Shown: piece by piece, positions 25,480 through 35,245 of the stretch
How positions within the stretch are numbered: position 1 is the stretch's first letter
Layout: each line of letters opens with the position of its first letter
Origin: CALJIC01 sp039805565
GTDB lineage: Bacteria > Chloroflexota > Chloroflexia > Chloroflexales > Roseiflexaceae
Assembly (NCBI GenBank): GCA_039805565.1
Contig: JBDLTZ010000169.1
Span: forward strand, 1 to 48,239
DNA length: 48,239 bases
Direction of reading: 5' to 3'
Made by a program: the position numbers and the translations under genes
The notes under the pieces: model-generated
What the model saw: the letters and a program-made list of their open reading frames with translations, nothing else
What the model was told of the DNA's origin: nothing
The model's database searches: none

Positions 25480-25480
25480 T

Positions 25481-26479
25481 CTATAGTCGGAGGAACGCCT
25501 CGACGACACGCGGGTCGAAGTGCAAGCCGGCCTGCGCGCGGATGTGCTCGCGGGCCAGCTCCGGATCGAGTGCCTTGCGGTAGGGGCGGTCGTTTGTCAT
25601 TGCGTCCCAGACGTCCACCACCGCGAAGATGCGCGCGGCGAGCGGGATCGCCTCGCCTGCAAGGCCGCAGGGGTAGCCGGTGCCGTCCCAGCGCTCATGG
25701 TGGTAGTACGGGATATCGAGCGCTGGGCTGAGGTACTCGATCGGCGTGAGCCACTCGTAGGCGTAGGTCGGGTGGAGCCGCATGATCTGCCACTCCTCCT
25801 CGGTGAGCCCGCCAGGCTTCAGCAGGATGCGGTCGGGGATGCCGAGCTTGCCGATGTCGTGCAGCAGTGCCCCGCGCCGCATGTGGACGATCTCCTCCTC
25901 GGGCATGCCGAGCGCCCGCGCCAGCCGGACGGAGAGCTCGGTGACGCGCCGGCTGTGGCCCTCTGTCTCCTTATCGCGCAGGTCGAGCGCACGCGCCCAG
26001 CCCTCGAGCGTCAGGTCGTAGGCGCGGGCCACTTCCTCCGCGGCGCGGATGGCCTGCTCGGCTGAGCGGCGGCGCTCCTCCATGAGCGTGTGGTAGCGGT
26101 TGAGGCGCGTGATCGTGCGGACGCGGGCGCGGAGCTCGATGCGGTCCACCGGCTTGGAGATGAAGTCGTCCGCGCCTGCCTCGAAGCCGCGCAGGCGGGC
26201 GGCGCGGTCGTCGAGAGCCGTCACAAGGATCACCGGCATCTCGGCCGTGCGCGGGTCGGCGCGCAGGCGGCGGCAGACCTCAAAGCCGTCCATGCCGGGC
26301 ATCATCACGTCGAGCAGCACGAGGTCAGGGGCGTGCGCGACGGCCTGCTCGAGCGCCTCGGGGCCGCTGGAGGCGAGCAGCAGCCGGTGGTGGGGCTCGC
26401 TGAGGATCTCCTCGAGGATCTCGCGCGTGTCGGGCAGGTCGTCGACGATCAGGATGGTGCTGAGTGACGTGTTCGTCAT
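25481..26479 (-). CDS. Response regulator with HD-GYP domain (putative c-di-GMP phosphodiesterase)
   Basis: This 332-residue protein has an N-terminal receiver (about 8-125) with DD at 13-14, phospho-acceptor Asp57 in LVLLDVMMPGMDGF and the conserved Lys in FISKPV. A helical linker follows, then an HD-GYP domain (about 160-332) with GHSRRV, GALLHDIGKLGIPD, HHERWDGTGYP (the GYP motif is complete) and VVDVWDAMTNDRPYR. Such proteins hydrolyse cyclic di-GMP when the receiver is phosphorylated. The start ATG overlaps the kinase stop (ATGA), so the two are translated together and the kinase is the likely partner. Confidence 0.93.
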   Translation of the reverse strand: MTNTSLSTILIVDDLPDTREILEEILSEPHHRLLLASSGPEALEQAVAHAPDLVLLDVMMPGMDGFEVCRRLRADPRTAEMPVILVTALDDRAARLRGFEAGADDFISKPVDRIELRARVRTITRLNRYHTLMEERRRSAEQAIRAAEEVARAYDLTLEGWARALDLRDKETEGHSRRVTELSVRLARALGMPEEEIVHMRRGALLHDIGKLGIPDRILLKPGGLTEEEWQIMRLHPTYAYEWLTPIEYLSPALDIPYYHHERWDGTGYPCGLAGEAIPLAARIFAVVDVWDAMTNDRPYRKALDPELAREHIRAQAGLHFDPRVVEAFLRL

Positions 26480-29433
26480 GATTGATTCTCTTGGCCGGCG
26501 CGCAGGAACCTCTCGATCACGCGGATGAGCTCTCTGAGGCCGATGGGTTTACTGAGGTAGTCGTTGGCTCCGGCGGCGAGGCAGCGCTCGCGGTCCCCCG
26601 GCATGGCGAGCGCCGTGAGCGCGATAATCGGGATGCTGTCCAGTGCGGGCATGGCACGGATGCGGGCGATGGCGTCGAGCCCGTCCATCTCGGGCATCTG
26701 GATGTCCATCAGGATGATGGCGGGGTGGAGCTCGGCGGCCGCGGCTACGGCGCCGGTACCGGTCTTCACCGGCACCACCTCGTAGCCGTGCCGGGTGATG
26801 TACTCCTGCATCACGACGATGTTCTCGTCGTTGTCTTCGGCCAGCAGCACGCGGGGCCGGCTCACTGGCAGGTCCGGGCGAGCGTGCCGCTCGGGAAGGC
26901 TGTGTCGGGCTTTTTGCGCCACATCGGGCTCCCGTAGCGGCAGTGAGACTGTGAAGCGGCTGCCGTGGCCGAGGGTGCTCTCGACCGTCACATAGCCACC
27001 GTGGAGCTTGGCCATGCGCGCCACAAGTGCCAGCCCCAGGCCGGTGCCGTTGTACTGGCGCGAGAGGCGGCTGTCGAGCTGTACAAACGGTTCAAACAGC
27101 TGCGGCAGGTCCTGCGCGGCGATGCCGATGCCGGTGTCCCAGACGGTCAGCTGGAGCGTGTCATCCTGCTCGTTCGTTACCTCGAGGCCGACGGAGCCGC
27201 CCTCTTGTGTGAACTTGACGGCGTTCGAGAGCAGGTTGACCAGGATCTGCTTCAGCCGGCGCTCGTCGGCCAGGATATCTCGCAGGCCCGGCTCGATGCG
27301 CGAGGAGATCGAGATGCCGCGCTGCGCGGCCGCCTGCGCGACCATCCGCAGGCTGCTCTGGCAGAGCTGGCCGACGGCCACAGTGGTCAGGTTGAGCTCA
27401 AGCTTTCCGGCCTCGATTTTGGAGAGGTCGAGGATGTCGTTGATCAGCTCGAGCAGGTGCCTGCCGCTCTCCTCAATGCTCCGAACGGCCCGCAGTTGGC
27501 GGTCGTTGAGCGGGCCGTGAAGCTGCTCCTGCAGGGTCTCGGCGCGGCCGAGGATGGCGTTGAGCGGGGTGCGAAGCTCGTGGCTCATGCTGGCGAGGAA
27601 CTCATCCTTGAGGCGACCGGCGCGCGCGAGCTCGGTGTTGGCCAGGCTGAGCTCGGCGTTAGCCTGTTGCAGCGCGTCGTGGGCCTTGCGGCGGGCGGTG
27701 ACATCGCTGGCGATCCCGAGCACGAGCGGTGGCCGCCCCTCGGGTGAGCGCTCGAGGACGACGTCGCGGCCATTCAGCCAGCGCCACTCGCCGGACGCGC
27801 TGCGGATGCGGTACTCGCGCTCGAGCACCTGGCCGTCGGCCAGCTCGGCACACTTCGCGAGGTGCTCCTCCAGCTGGCTGCGCTCGTCGGGGTGCAAGAC
27901 GAGCTCGTAGAAGGCGTCCTCCATCGTGCGCAGCTGCTCGTCGGTGTAGCCGAGGAGGTCTTGCAGCGAGCGGTTGGCGTAGGTGATGCGGCGCGCAGAC
28001 AGGTCCATGACGTAGATGATATCTGGTGTTGCCTCGGCGATGCTCTGGGCAAACCGTAGGCTCTGCGCCAGCTGCTCCTCGGTCTTTTTGCGCTGCGTGA
28101 CGTCGCGGATGATGCCCAGGAAGCCGCTGAGCGCGCCCTGCTCGTCGTGCAGCGGCGTGGTGGAGAGCACCCCCGGGAAGCGCCGGCCATCGCGGTGCAC
28201 GAATCTCCACTCGTCCTCGTGGGGCGTGTGTGTCTCCGCGACGACGGTGCACCTTCCGCTATCGTGGTCGATCGTGACGCCGAGCTTGGCGCTGAACTCC
28301 TCGCTGCGCTCGTGCAGCTCGTCGGGGTCGTGCCAGAGGAGCGGTGTGGCGCGTTCCACCACCTCCGCGGCGGAATAGCCGAACAACTGCTCAGCCGCGG
28401 GGTTGAAGGAGCGGACGGTGCCGTCTGGCGCAGTTGTGATGATCGCGTAGCTCGTGCTGTCGAGGATGGCCTGCTGCAGACGGCTGACCGCGCTCAACTG
28501 CTCGTAGGCGACGGCGAGCTCGGCGGTGCGCTGGCTGACCCGCTCCTCGAGGGTCCGGTTGAGCTGCTCGACCTCGGTCTGCGCATTCTTGCGCTCGGTG
28601 ATGTCGCGGACCAGCGAGATGATCTCGTCGTGGGTGCTGGCGGCGAAGTGCGCCTCGAAGTGCCGTATCTCACTGCCTGCCATCAGACCGTACTCGAGGA
28701 CTTCCGATCTTCCTGTGTCCAGCACGTGGGCGTGGCTGGCGGCGATCCGGTCGGCGATCGAAGGCGGCAGGACTTCGTGGATGGTGCGGCCGAGGAACTG
28801 CTTGGGCGGGGCGGCGAGCTCCGCCAGCTGGGGGGCGTGGTAGCCGATGAAGACCCCATCGGGGCGGTTGACGAACATCATGTCCGGGAGTGCGTCCAGC
28901 AGCGCGCGCGTGCGCTCCTCGCTCTGGCGCAGTGCGCGCTCGGCCTGTAGTCGGGCTTCGAGCTCCTGGGCCATCACCTGGTGGAGACACGCGCCGGGGA
29001 TTGTGATCGCCGCGTGGGCCGCCAGCGAGCGCTCGAGCTGCTGGTGCTCGGCGTGGAGGCGGGCGCGCTGCGAGGCGGCGCGCACGATGCTGGGGAGGCG
29101 CGCGGCGAACCCCTCCGACATTACGAGCACGTCGGATGCTCCGCGCCGCATCGCCTCGACGGCATCCTCGGTGGCGCCGGGTGGAGCCAGCAGCACTACG
29201 GGTACATGATGGGCCTGCCCGGCGCCGAGCAGGCCGCGCCACATGTTGTCCGTTGGGCCAATCGATCCCAGGAGGACCATCGGTTTGGGGTCGGCCAGCA
29301 GCCCCTCGAGCGCATCCGCCTTCGAGAAGCTGACGACATCGAGCTGGCTGCGTTCATGCGGGGTGAGGCTGTTGGTGGCGTTCTGGGCGGACACATCCTC
29401 CCGGGCGACGAGCAGCATGAGTATGTCGGACAT
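26476..29433 (-). CDS. Multi-PAS hybrid sensor histidine kinase
   Basis: This 985-residue protein has no membrane segments. In order: a receiver-like domain (1-125) whose phospho-Asp position reads Gly56 (VLLGSIG), which is degenerate; three PAS/PAC modules (about 170-590), each ending with a variant of DITERK/DVTQRK/DVTARR; coiled-coil linkers; a HisKA domain with SMSHELRTPLN, whose His is the phosphorylation site; a HATPase with LVNLLSNAVKF, DTGIGI and GTGLGLAL; and a C-terminal intact receiver with ILMDIQMPEMDGL. It is a cytoplasmic phosphorelay sensor, perhaps for redox or ligand signals through PAS. It is coupled to the HD-GYP gene, suggesting control of cyclic di-GMP. Confidence 0.93.
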   Translation of the reverse strand: MSDILMLLVAREDVSAQNATNSLTPHERSQLDVVSFSKADALEGLLADPKPMVLLGSIGPTDNMWRGLLGAGQAHHVPVVLLAPPGATEDAVEAMRRGASDVLVMSEGFAARLPSIVRAASQRARLHAEHQQLERSLAAHAAITIPGACLHQVMAQELEARLQAERALRQSEERTRALLDALPDMMFVNRPDGVFIGYHAPQLAELAAPPKQFLGRTIHEVLPPSIADRIAASHAHVLDTGRSEVLEYGLMAGSEIRHFEAHFAASTHDEIISLVRDITERKNAQTEVEQLNRTLEERVSQRTAELAVAYEQLSAVSRLQQAILDSTSYAIITTAPDGTVRSFNPAAEQLFGYSAAEVVERATPLLWHDPDELHERSEEFSAKLGVTIDHDSGRCTVVAETHTPHEDEWRFVHRDGRRFPGVLSTTPLHDEQGALSGFLGIIRDVTQRKKTEEQLAQSLRFAQSIAEATPDIIYVMDLSARRITYANRSLQDLLGYTDEQLRTMEDAFYELVLHPDERSQLEEHLAKCAELADGQVLEREYRIRSASGEWRWLNGRDVVLERSPEGRPPLVLGIASDVTARRKAHDALQQANAELSLANTELARAGRLKDEFLASMSHELRTPLNAILGRAETLQEQLHGPLNDRQLRAVRSIEESGRHLLELINDILDLSKIEAGKLELNLTTVAVGQLCQSSLRMVAQAAAQRGISISSRIEPGLRDILADERRLKQILVNLLSNAVKFTQEGGSVGLEVTNEQDDTLQLTVWDTGIGIAAQDLPQLFEPFVQLDSRLSRQYNGTGLGLALVARMAKLHGGYVTVESTLGHGSRFTVSLPLREPDVAQKARHSLPERHARPDLPVSRPRVLLAEDNDENIVVMQEYITRHGYEVVPVKTGTGAVAAAAELHPAIILMDIQMPEMDGLDAIARIRAMPALDSIPIIALTALAMPGDRERCLAAGANDYLSKPIGLRELIRVIERFLRAGQENQS

Positions 29434-29505
29434 GCGGGCTCCGCAGCGGTGACACGTGGCGCACGAGGCATGACAGGCAGAAGCGGTGTCGCGATTTCAA
29501 CTGTT

Positions 29506-29511
29506 ATTATA
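29506..29511 (-). promoter_or_regulatory. Candidate -10 box for the kinase/HD-GYP operon
   Basis: TATAAT on the minus strand about 73 nt upstream of the kinase start, downstream of the tyrS terminator. No good -35. Confidence 0.4.
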
Positions 29512-29604
29512 CCTGTGCAATCACAGATCGATTTGAGCACAATGGTAGCAATACGCAAGAGATCTGCATCGTGCTGTAGGCCGTGCGTTTGGGACAACAC
29601 AGAG

Positions 29605-29643
29605 AGGGCACAGAGAGCGGCCGTTGTGGCCGCCCTGTGCCCT
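29605..29643 (-). terminator. GGGCACAG-type hairpin after tyrS (copy 2)
   Basis: AGGGCACAG pairs with CTGTGCCCT, with inner GCGGCC/GGCCGC. It starts 18 nt beyond the tyrS stop and shares the GAGGGCACAGAG core with the elements at 2123 and 42195. Probable terminator. Confidence 0.6.
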
Positions 29644-29660
29644 TTGCGCCCGACTGAGTG

Positions 29661-30935
29661 CTAGACCAGCTTCACCAGATGGTAGTTTCGACGCCCCTTG
29701 CGCAGCACGATGAACTGACCCTCGATGCTGTCTGCCAGGGTGACGCGGCGCGCGGCGTCGCCGGCCTGCTGGTTGTTCACATACGCGCCGCCGCCCTCGA
29801 CGGTGCGGCGCGCGTCGCCCTTCGAGCTCGCCACGCCGGCGCGCACCAGCAGGTCTACCAGCGCGATACCCTCGCCCTCGAACTCCTGGCGCGGCAGCGT
29901 GCTGGCCGGCACCTCCTCGAAGATATCGCGCACATCGTCGGCGCCGAGCCCGCCCAGGTCCCCGCCGAACAGCGCCCGCGACGCCTCCTCGGCCCTGCCC
30001 AGCGCTGTCTCGCCGTGGACCGTGCGCGTCATCTCTTGCGCCAGGCGCTGCTGCGCCTCGCGGCGCTCGGGGTGCTCGGCGAGCGACTGCTCGAGCTCCT
30101 GGATCTCGGACTGCGAGAGCCAGGTGAAGATCTTCAAGTAGCGCGCCACGTCGGCGTCATCGGCGTTGTACCAGAACTGGTAGAAGCGGTAGGGCGAGGT
30201 GCGGCGCGGGTCAAGCCAGACGTTGCCGGCCTCGCTCTTGCCGAACTTGCTGCCGTCGGCCTTGGTGATCAGCGGGTAGACCACGCCGTATGCTTTCTGG
30301 CCGAGGCTGCGGCGGATGAGCTCGACGCCTGCCGTGATATTGCCCCACTGGTCGCTGCCCCCGGCCTGTAGTTTGCAGCCGTGGTGCTCGTAGAGGTAGG
30401 CGAAGTCGTAGGCCTGGAGCAGCATGTAGCTGAATTCGGTGAACGAGATGCCGGTCTCGCTCGCCAAGCGGGACTTCACCGAGTCCTTGGCCGTCATGTA
30501 GTTGATCGTCAGGTGCTTTCCGACGTCGCGCAGGAAATCCATGAGCGGGAGCGGCCCAAGCCAGTCGGCGTTGTTGACCATCTGCGCCGGGTTGTCCTTT
30601 GCGTCGAAGTCCAGGAAGTGCGACATCTGGGCCTTGATAGCTTCGACGTTGGTCTCGACCTGCGCCTTGCTGAGGAGCTGGCGCTCGGCCGTCTTGCCGC
30701 TCGGGTCGCCGATCAGGCCGGTGCCGCCGCCGGCGAGCGCGATCGGTACATGGCCGAAGCGCTGGAAGCGGGCCAATCCCATGAGCGGCACGAGGTTGCC
30801 AACATGCAGGCTGTCGGCGGTGGGGTCGAAGCCGTTGTAGAGCGTCACGCGCTCGCGCCCCAGCACCTCCTCCACGCCCTCGCTCGAGTCGTACAGCAGG
30901 CCGCGCCACCGAAGGTCATCAATAATCGTGGTCAT
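29661..30935 (-). CDS. tyrS: Tyrosyl-tRNA synthetase
   Basis: This 424-residue class I synthetase has the HIGH-equivalent in DPTADSLHVGNLVPLMG and the KMSKS-equivalent in KADGSKFGKSEAGNVWLD. QAGGSDQWGNITAG is the tyrosine/ATP-site signature of TyrRS and excludes TrpRS. The C-terminal 65 residues form an S4 RNA-binding domain. It charges tRNA-Tyr in the cytoplasm. No Shine-Dalgarno sequence is obvious, and no T-box leader is present in the 140-nt gap to the divergent gene. Confidence 0.97.
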   Translation of the reverse strand: MTTIIDDLRWRGLLYDSSEGVEEVLGRERVTLYNGFDPTADSLHVGNLVPLMGLARFQRFGHVPIALAGGGTGLIGDPSGKTAERQLLSKAQVETNVEAIKAQMSHFLDFDAKDNPAQMVNNADWLGPLPLMDFLRDVGKHLTINYMTAKDSVKSRLASETGISFTEFSYMLLQAYDFAYLYEHHGCKLQAGGSDQWGNITAGVELIRRSLGQKAYGVVYPLITKADGSKFGKSEAGNVWLDPRRTSPYRFYQFWYNADDADVARYLKIFTWLSQSEIQELEQSLAEHPERREAQQRLAQEMTRTVHGETALGRAEEASRALFGGDLGGLGADDVRDIFEEVPASTLPRQEFEGEGIALVDLLVRAGVASSKGDARRTVEGGGAYVNNQQAGDAARRVTLADSIEGQFIVLRKGRRNYHLVKLV

Positions 30936-31028
30936 TGTGTCAACTCACACTCAAAGCGTCTCGTCACCGGAGGATAGCAGCAAGTGGCGCGGGCGTCAAC
31001 GGATCCGGTCTGCGCCGCTTGCCCGCTG

Positions 31029-31037
31029 TGCTATGAT
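31029..31037 (+). promoter_or_regulatory. Extended -10-type element upstream of the TIM-barrel gene
   Basis: TGCTATGAT, 39 nt upstream of the ATG at 31077. One mismatch to TATAAT; no clear -35. Confidence 0.4.
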
Positions 31038-31076
31038 CACCCTGTACCAGCGCACTGAAGCAGACGGAGTGATGCG

Positions 31077-31892
31077 ATGAGGCTCAGGCTGTTCCGCCAT
31101 CTCTGGGGGGTCGACGGGCCCTGGGAGGCGACGTTCCCGCGCGTCAAGGAGAGCGGGTATCACGGGATAGAGGCGCCGGTGCCGGTGCCGGAGCGCCGGG
31201 AGGAGCTGCGCCGGCTGCTCGACGCGCACGGCTTTGCGTATATCGCCATGATCTTCACGGCAGGCCGCACGGTGGACGAGCACATCGAGTCGTTCCGCGA
31301 GCAGGTGGCGGCGGCGAGCGAGCTCCGGCCGCGCCTGATCAACGCGCACAGCGGTAGGGACGGCTGGGACGAGGCCGAGAGCGCGCGCTTCTTCGAGGCG
31401 GCGCTGGCGATCGAGGCCGAGGCGGGTCTGCCGGTGGCGCACGAGACGCATCGCGGCCGCGTGCTGTACAACCCGTGGGTCACCGACCGTCTGCTGGCGC
31501 GCTTCGACCGCCTGCGGCTGTGCTGTGATCTGAGCCACTGGGTGTGCGTCTGCGAGCGCCTGCTCGACGACGAGCTTGAGATCATCCGCCGCTGCGCCGA
31601 GCGCTGCATCCATCTGCACGCCCGCGTCGGCTTCGAGGAGGGCCCGCAGGTGCCGGACCCCCGCGCGCCGGAGTACGCGCGGCACCTCGAGGCCCACGAG
31701 CGCTGGTGGGGAATGATCTGGGACGCCCAGCAGGCCCGCGGCGACGCAGAGACGACGCTGACGCCCGAGTTCGGGCCGCCGGGCTACCTGCACACCCTGC
31801 CCTACACGCGCATGCCGGTCGCTGACCTGTGGCAGGTCTGCAACTGGATGGCGGAGCGTGAGTCCGAGCAGTTCACTCGCCGCGCAGGCTGA
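31077..31892 (+). CDS. Sugar phosphate isomerase/epimerase-like TIM barrel
   Basis: This 271-residue protein belongs to the xylose-isomerase-like TIM-barrel family (AP_endonuc_2). It has an N-terminal RLRLFRHLWG, a central LPVAHETHRGRVLYNPW, RLRLCCDLSHWVCVCERL, and CIHLHARVGFEEGPQVPDP. The Glu/Asp/His set of the metal site is seen in HETHR, DLSHW, HLHARV and TPEFGPPGYL. Members isomerise sugars or inositol derivatives; the substrate is not evident here. The promoter and gene are divergent from tyrS, and the next gene starts 68 nt downstream. Confidence 0.8.
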   Translation: MRLRLFRHLWGVDGPWEATFPRVKESGYHGIEAPVPVPERREELRRLLDAHGFAYIAMIFTAGRTVDEHIESFREQVAAASELRPRLINAHSGRDGWDEAESARFFEAALAIEAEAGLPVAHETHRGRVLYNPWVTDRLLARFDRLRLCCDLSHWVCVCERLLDDELEIIRRCAERCIHLHARVGFEEGPQVPDPRAPEYARHLEAHERWWGMIWDAQQARGDAETTLTPEFGPPGYLHTLPYTRMPVADLWQVCNWMAERESEQFTRRAG

Positions 31893-31960
31893 CGCTGTCT
31901 ACCTCTGAGGAGCAGCGCGCGGCCAGGCCGGCCGCGCGCTGCCGATGGGAGGCCCAGCCG

Positions 31961-34900
31961 ATGACAACGGCTATCTCCATCGAGCTCCTCGGCGGGTTCG
32001 CGCTGATGGTCGATGGCGCGCCCGCCCCCGTGCTCTCGGGCCGCGTCCAGGTGCTGCTGGCCTACCTTGCGCTTCACCGCACCCAGCAGCGCCGCCGTCT
32101 GGCCTTCGCCCTCTGGCCGGACTCCTCTGAGGCGCAGGCGCAGACGAACTTGCGAACCCTGCTCCACCGCCTTCAGTCCGCTATCCCCGGCGCGGAGCGG
32201 CTGCTCCACGCCGACCAGCTGCACATTGGCTGGAGCGCTGCCGCCTCGCTCTCCGTCGACGCCGCCGAGTTTGAGGCTGATCTGGATCAGGCCCGCTCTG
32301 CGGAGGCGGGTGGGCGAGCGGCGGAGGCCCGTGGGGCGCTGGAGCGCGCGGTGGGCCGCTACCGAGGTGACCTGCTGCCCGAGTGCTACGATGAGTGGGT
32401 CGTCCCGGAGCGCGAGCGCCTGCGCCAGCTGCTGCTCGACGCCCTCGGGCGGCTCGTGGCGCTGCTGGACGAGCGGCGTGACTACGCCCTGGCCCTGGAG
32501 CACGCCCGCCGGCTCGTGGCGCTGGACGCGCTCAACGAGGCGGCCGCCCTCTCGCTGCTGCGGCTCCACGATCTGCTCGGCGACCGCGCGGCCGCGCTGC
32601 GGGTCTACCACGCCTGCGCCACTCGCCTCAAAGAGGATCTGGGCGCCGCGCCCGGACACGCCCTACGCGCCGCCTACGAGCGCCTGGTGGATGACCCTCC
32701 GGCGATCGGCGCCCCAGGCCCCGACGACGCGCCGCTGATCGGGCGGGACGCCGAGTGGCACTGCATGCAGCACGCCTGGCGCCTGACCGAGGAGGGCGGG
32801 CCGCGGATGCTCGTCCTGTCTGGTGAGGCCGGTATCGGCAAGTCTCGGCTGGCGAACGACCTGCTGCGCTGGGCCAGGGGCGCGGGCGCCGCCACCGCCG
32901 AGGCGCACTGCTACGCCGCCGAGGGGGAGCTGGCCTACGCGCCCGTCGTTGCGTGGCTGCGCTCCGACGCCCTGCGCCCAGAGCTCACCCGCCTCGACGC
33001 GCCATGGCTCGCCGAGATCGGTCGGCTCGCGCCGGATCTGCTCGGCGGCCGCCCTGGGGCGACGCAGGCCGCGCCGGCGGCGGGCGAGTGGCAGCGCCGC
33101 CGCCTGTTCGAGGCGCTGGCCCTGGCCGTCACGGCAACCTCCCGTACGCTGATGCTGCTGCTGGACGATATGCAGTGGTGTGACCACGAGACGCTGGGGT
33201 GGCTCCACTACCTGCTGCGCTACGAGGGGGCGGGCCGGCTGATTGTGGTGGGCACCATGCGTGTCGAGGAGGCCCAGGATTCCCAGGCCCTGGCGTCGCT
33301 GCTCGGCGCGCTGCGGCGCGAGGGGCGGCTGTCGGAGATCGACCTCGGGCCACTCGGCAGGGAGGAGTCCGCCGCGGTGGCAGAGCATATCGTGGGGCGA
33401 CCCCTCACCGGCCCCCAAGCCGCGCGCCTGCACGAGGAGACCGAGGGCAACCCGCTGTTCGTGGTGGAGCACGCCCGCGCCGTGCTGCTCGGGGCGCAGG
33501 GGGCGGCGGAGAGCTGGTGGGCGGGGGGCGAGGTGGACGGCGCCGGTGGCCTGTCGGCCGCAGTGGGACAGCCGCTCCCCGCGCAGCCTCCGCCACGGGA
33601 GCGGCGCGGCGTCATATCGCCCGCCATCCAGGCGGTGGTGGACCGGCGGCTCATGCAGGTGTCGCCGCCTGCGCGCGAGCTGCTGCGCGTGGCCGCAGTG
33701 ATCGGGCGCTCGTTCACGCTGGCCGTGCTGGGGCGCGTGGCCGAGGCGCGCGAGGGCGCGGTGGTGCGCGGCCTGGAAGAGCTGTGGCAGCGGCGGATTG
33801 TGCGCGAGCACGGCGCGGATGACTACGACTTCACACACGAGAAGCTGCGCGTGGCTGCCTACGCGTCGCTCAGCCCCGCCCGCCGGCGGCTGCTGCACCG
33901 GAGGGTGGCCGAGGCGCTCGAGGCGGAGCACGCCGACGATCTGGACCGGGTGAGCGGGCGGATCGCGGCCCACTACGAGCTGGCTGGGCTGGTGGTGCAG
34001 GCGGCGCAGTACGAGCGCCGCGCGGCGGCGGCGGCGCAGCAGGTGTATGCCAACCAGGAGGCGCTCGACCGGTACCGCCACGCGCTTCGGCTGCTCGGCC
34101 CGGACCACCCCTCGGAGACGGGGGTGCTGCACGAGCGCATGGGTGACCTGCTGCACCTGCTCGGCCGGAACGACGAGGCGCGCCTGGCCTGGCGCCGGGC
34201 TCTGGCCGACACACGTGAGCAAGATCTGGTGCGCCTCGCGGACCTCCACCGCAAGATCGGTAACGCCTGGCGCGACCAGTATCGCTACGCGGAGGCCGCC
34301 CGCGCCTACGCCGCCGAGGGCATGCTGCCGTGCGAGCGCACCGAGCTGCGCGAGGCGGTGATGCCGACGTGGGCGCAGATTCAGCTCGAGCGTTTTACCA
34401 TGAGCTACTGGCTCGGCCAGGTGTCCGAGATGTTGCGGCTGGTCGAGCGCATCGGCCCAGTGGTGCAGTGGCTGGGCGACGAGGCGCAGCGCGCGCGCCT
34501 GCATCAGATCAGCGCCATCGCGCTGCTCCGGCGAGACCGCTACGTCAGCTCCGCCGAGGTCGTGGGCCACGCGCGGGCGTACCTGGCGGCGGTTCAGCTC
34601 GCCGGGAGCGCGAGCGCTGAGCCTGCGGCGCGCTTCCAGCTCGGCTTCGTGCTGCTCTGGTCCGCCAGCGTCACTGATGCCGAGACCGAGCTGGCCCACG
34701 CGCTCGAGCTGGCCGAGCGCAGCGGCGACATCTCGCTGGTGGCCCGCTGCCTGACCTACCTGGCGCTGGCCGCACGCACCAGGAGTGACCCGGCGGCCGT
34801 GCGCGGGTACGCTGAGCGTGCGCTGCGGGTCGCGCAGGACACCCTCATGCACGATTACATCGGCGCGGCGCACGGTAACCTGGCGTGGCTGGCGTGGCGC

Positions 34901-35212
34901 GCGGGCGACCTGGACGGCGTCTACTCCCACTGCGGCGCGGCGCTCGACGCCTGGCGCAGCCTGCCGACGCCCTACATGTTCGAGTGGGTCGCGCGCTGGC
35001 CACAGATCGCCCACGACCTGGCGCGAGGTGATGTGGTGAGCGCGGGGGCGCACGCTCGCATCCTGGTACAGGAGACGCAGCAGCGGCCGGCGCCCGCGCT
35101 GGAGTCGATGCTTGCCGCGGCCGTCCGCGCTGCGGAGGCCGGTGAGCTCGAGACTGTGCGCGTGCAGCTCGAGGCAGCCCTCGTCCCCGCTCGTCTCCTC
35201 GGGCACCTGTAA
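31961..35212 (+). CDS. BTAD-domain STAND ATPase transcriptional regulator
   Basis: The 1083 residues show an N-terminal winged-helix DNA-binding domain (ISIELLGGFALMVDG, RRRLAFALWPDSSEAQAQTNLRTLLHRL), then a bacterial transcriptional activator (BTAD) TPR domain (about 100-245). An AAA_16/NTPase module follows with Walker A GEAGIGKS (288-295) and Walker B LMLLLDDMQW, and then a long C-terminal TPR array. This is the SARP/AfsR-like plan, with signalling through ATP and an unknown ligand or protein. There is no C-terminal LuxR domain. GGGAGG lies about 9 nt before the ATG. The gene is just upstream of the amylosucrase region and on the same strand. Confidence 0.88.
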   Translation: MTTAISIELLGGFALMVDGAPAPVLSGRVQVLLAYLALHRTQQRRRLAFALWPDSSEAQAQTNLRTLLHRLQSAIPGAERLLHADQLHIGWSAAASLSVDAAEFEADLDQARSAEAGGRAAEARGALERAVGRYRGDLLPECYDEWVVPERERLRQLLLDALGRLVALLDERRDYALALEHARRLVALDALNEAAALSLLRLHDLLGDRAAALRVYHACATRLKEDLGAAPGHALRAAYERLVDDPPAIGAPGPDDAPLIGRDAEWHCMQHAWRLTEEGGPRMLVLSGEAGIGKSRLANDLLRWARGAGAATAEAHCYAAEGELAYAPVVAWLRSDALRPELTRLDAPWLAEIGRLAPDLLGGRPGATQAAPAAGEWQRRRLFEALALAVTATSRTLMLLLDDMQWCDHETLGWLHYLLRYEGAGRLIVVGTMRVEEAQDSQALASLLGALRREGRLSEIDLGPLGREESAAVAEHIVGRPLTGPQAARLHEETEGNPLFVVEHARAVLLGAQGAAESWWAGGEVDGAGGLSAAVGQPLPAQPPPRERRGVISPAIQAVVDRRLMQVSPPARELLRVAAVIGRSFTLAVLGRVAEAREGAVVRGLEELWQRRIVREHGADDYDFTHEKLRVAAYASLSPARRRLLHRRVAEALEAEHADDLDRVSGRIAAHYELAGLVVQAAQYERRAAAAAQQVYANQEALDRYRHALRLLGPDHPSETGVLHERMGDLLHLLGRNDEARLAWRRALADTREQDLVRLADLHRKIGNAWRDQYRYAEAARAYAAEGMLPCERTELREAVMPTWAQIQLERFTMSYWLGQVSEMLRLVERIGPVVQWLGDEAQRARLHQISAIALLRRDRYVSSAEVVGHARAYLAAVQLAGSASAEPAARFQLGFVLLWSASVTDAETELAHALELAERSGDISLVARCLTYLALAARTRSDPAAVRGYAERALRVAQDTLMHDYIGAAHGNLAWLAWRAGDLDGVYSHCGAALDAWRSLPTPYMFEWVARWPQIAHDLARGDVVSAGAHARILVQETQQRPAPALESMLAAAVRAAEAGELETVRVQLEAALVPARLLGHL

Positions 35213-35245
35213 CCCATTCGCTCGCGTACATCTTCCGCCCCCTGA

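Noticed and set aside
30936..31076. T-box leader upstream of tyrS
   Set aside because: The gap is short, shared with a divergent gene, and has no T-box core or terminator hairpin.
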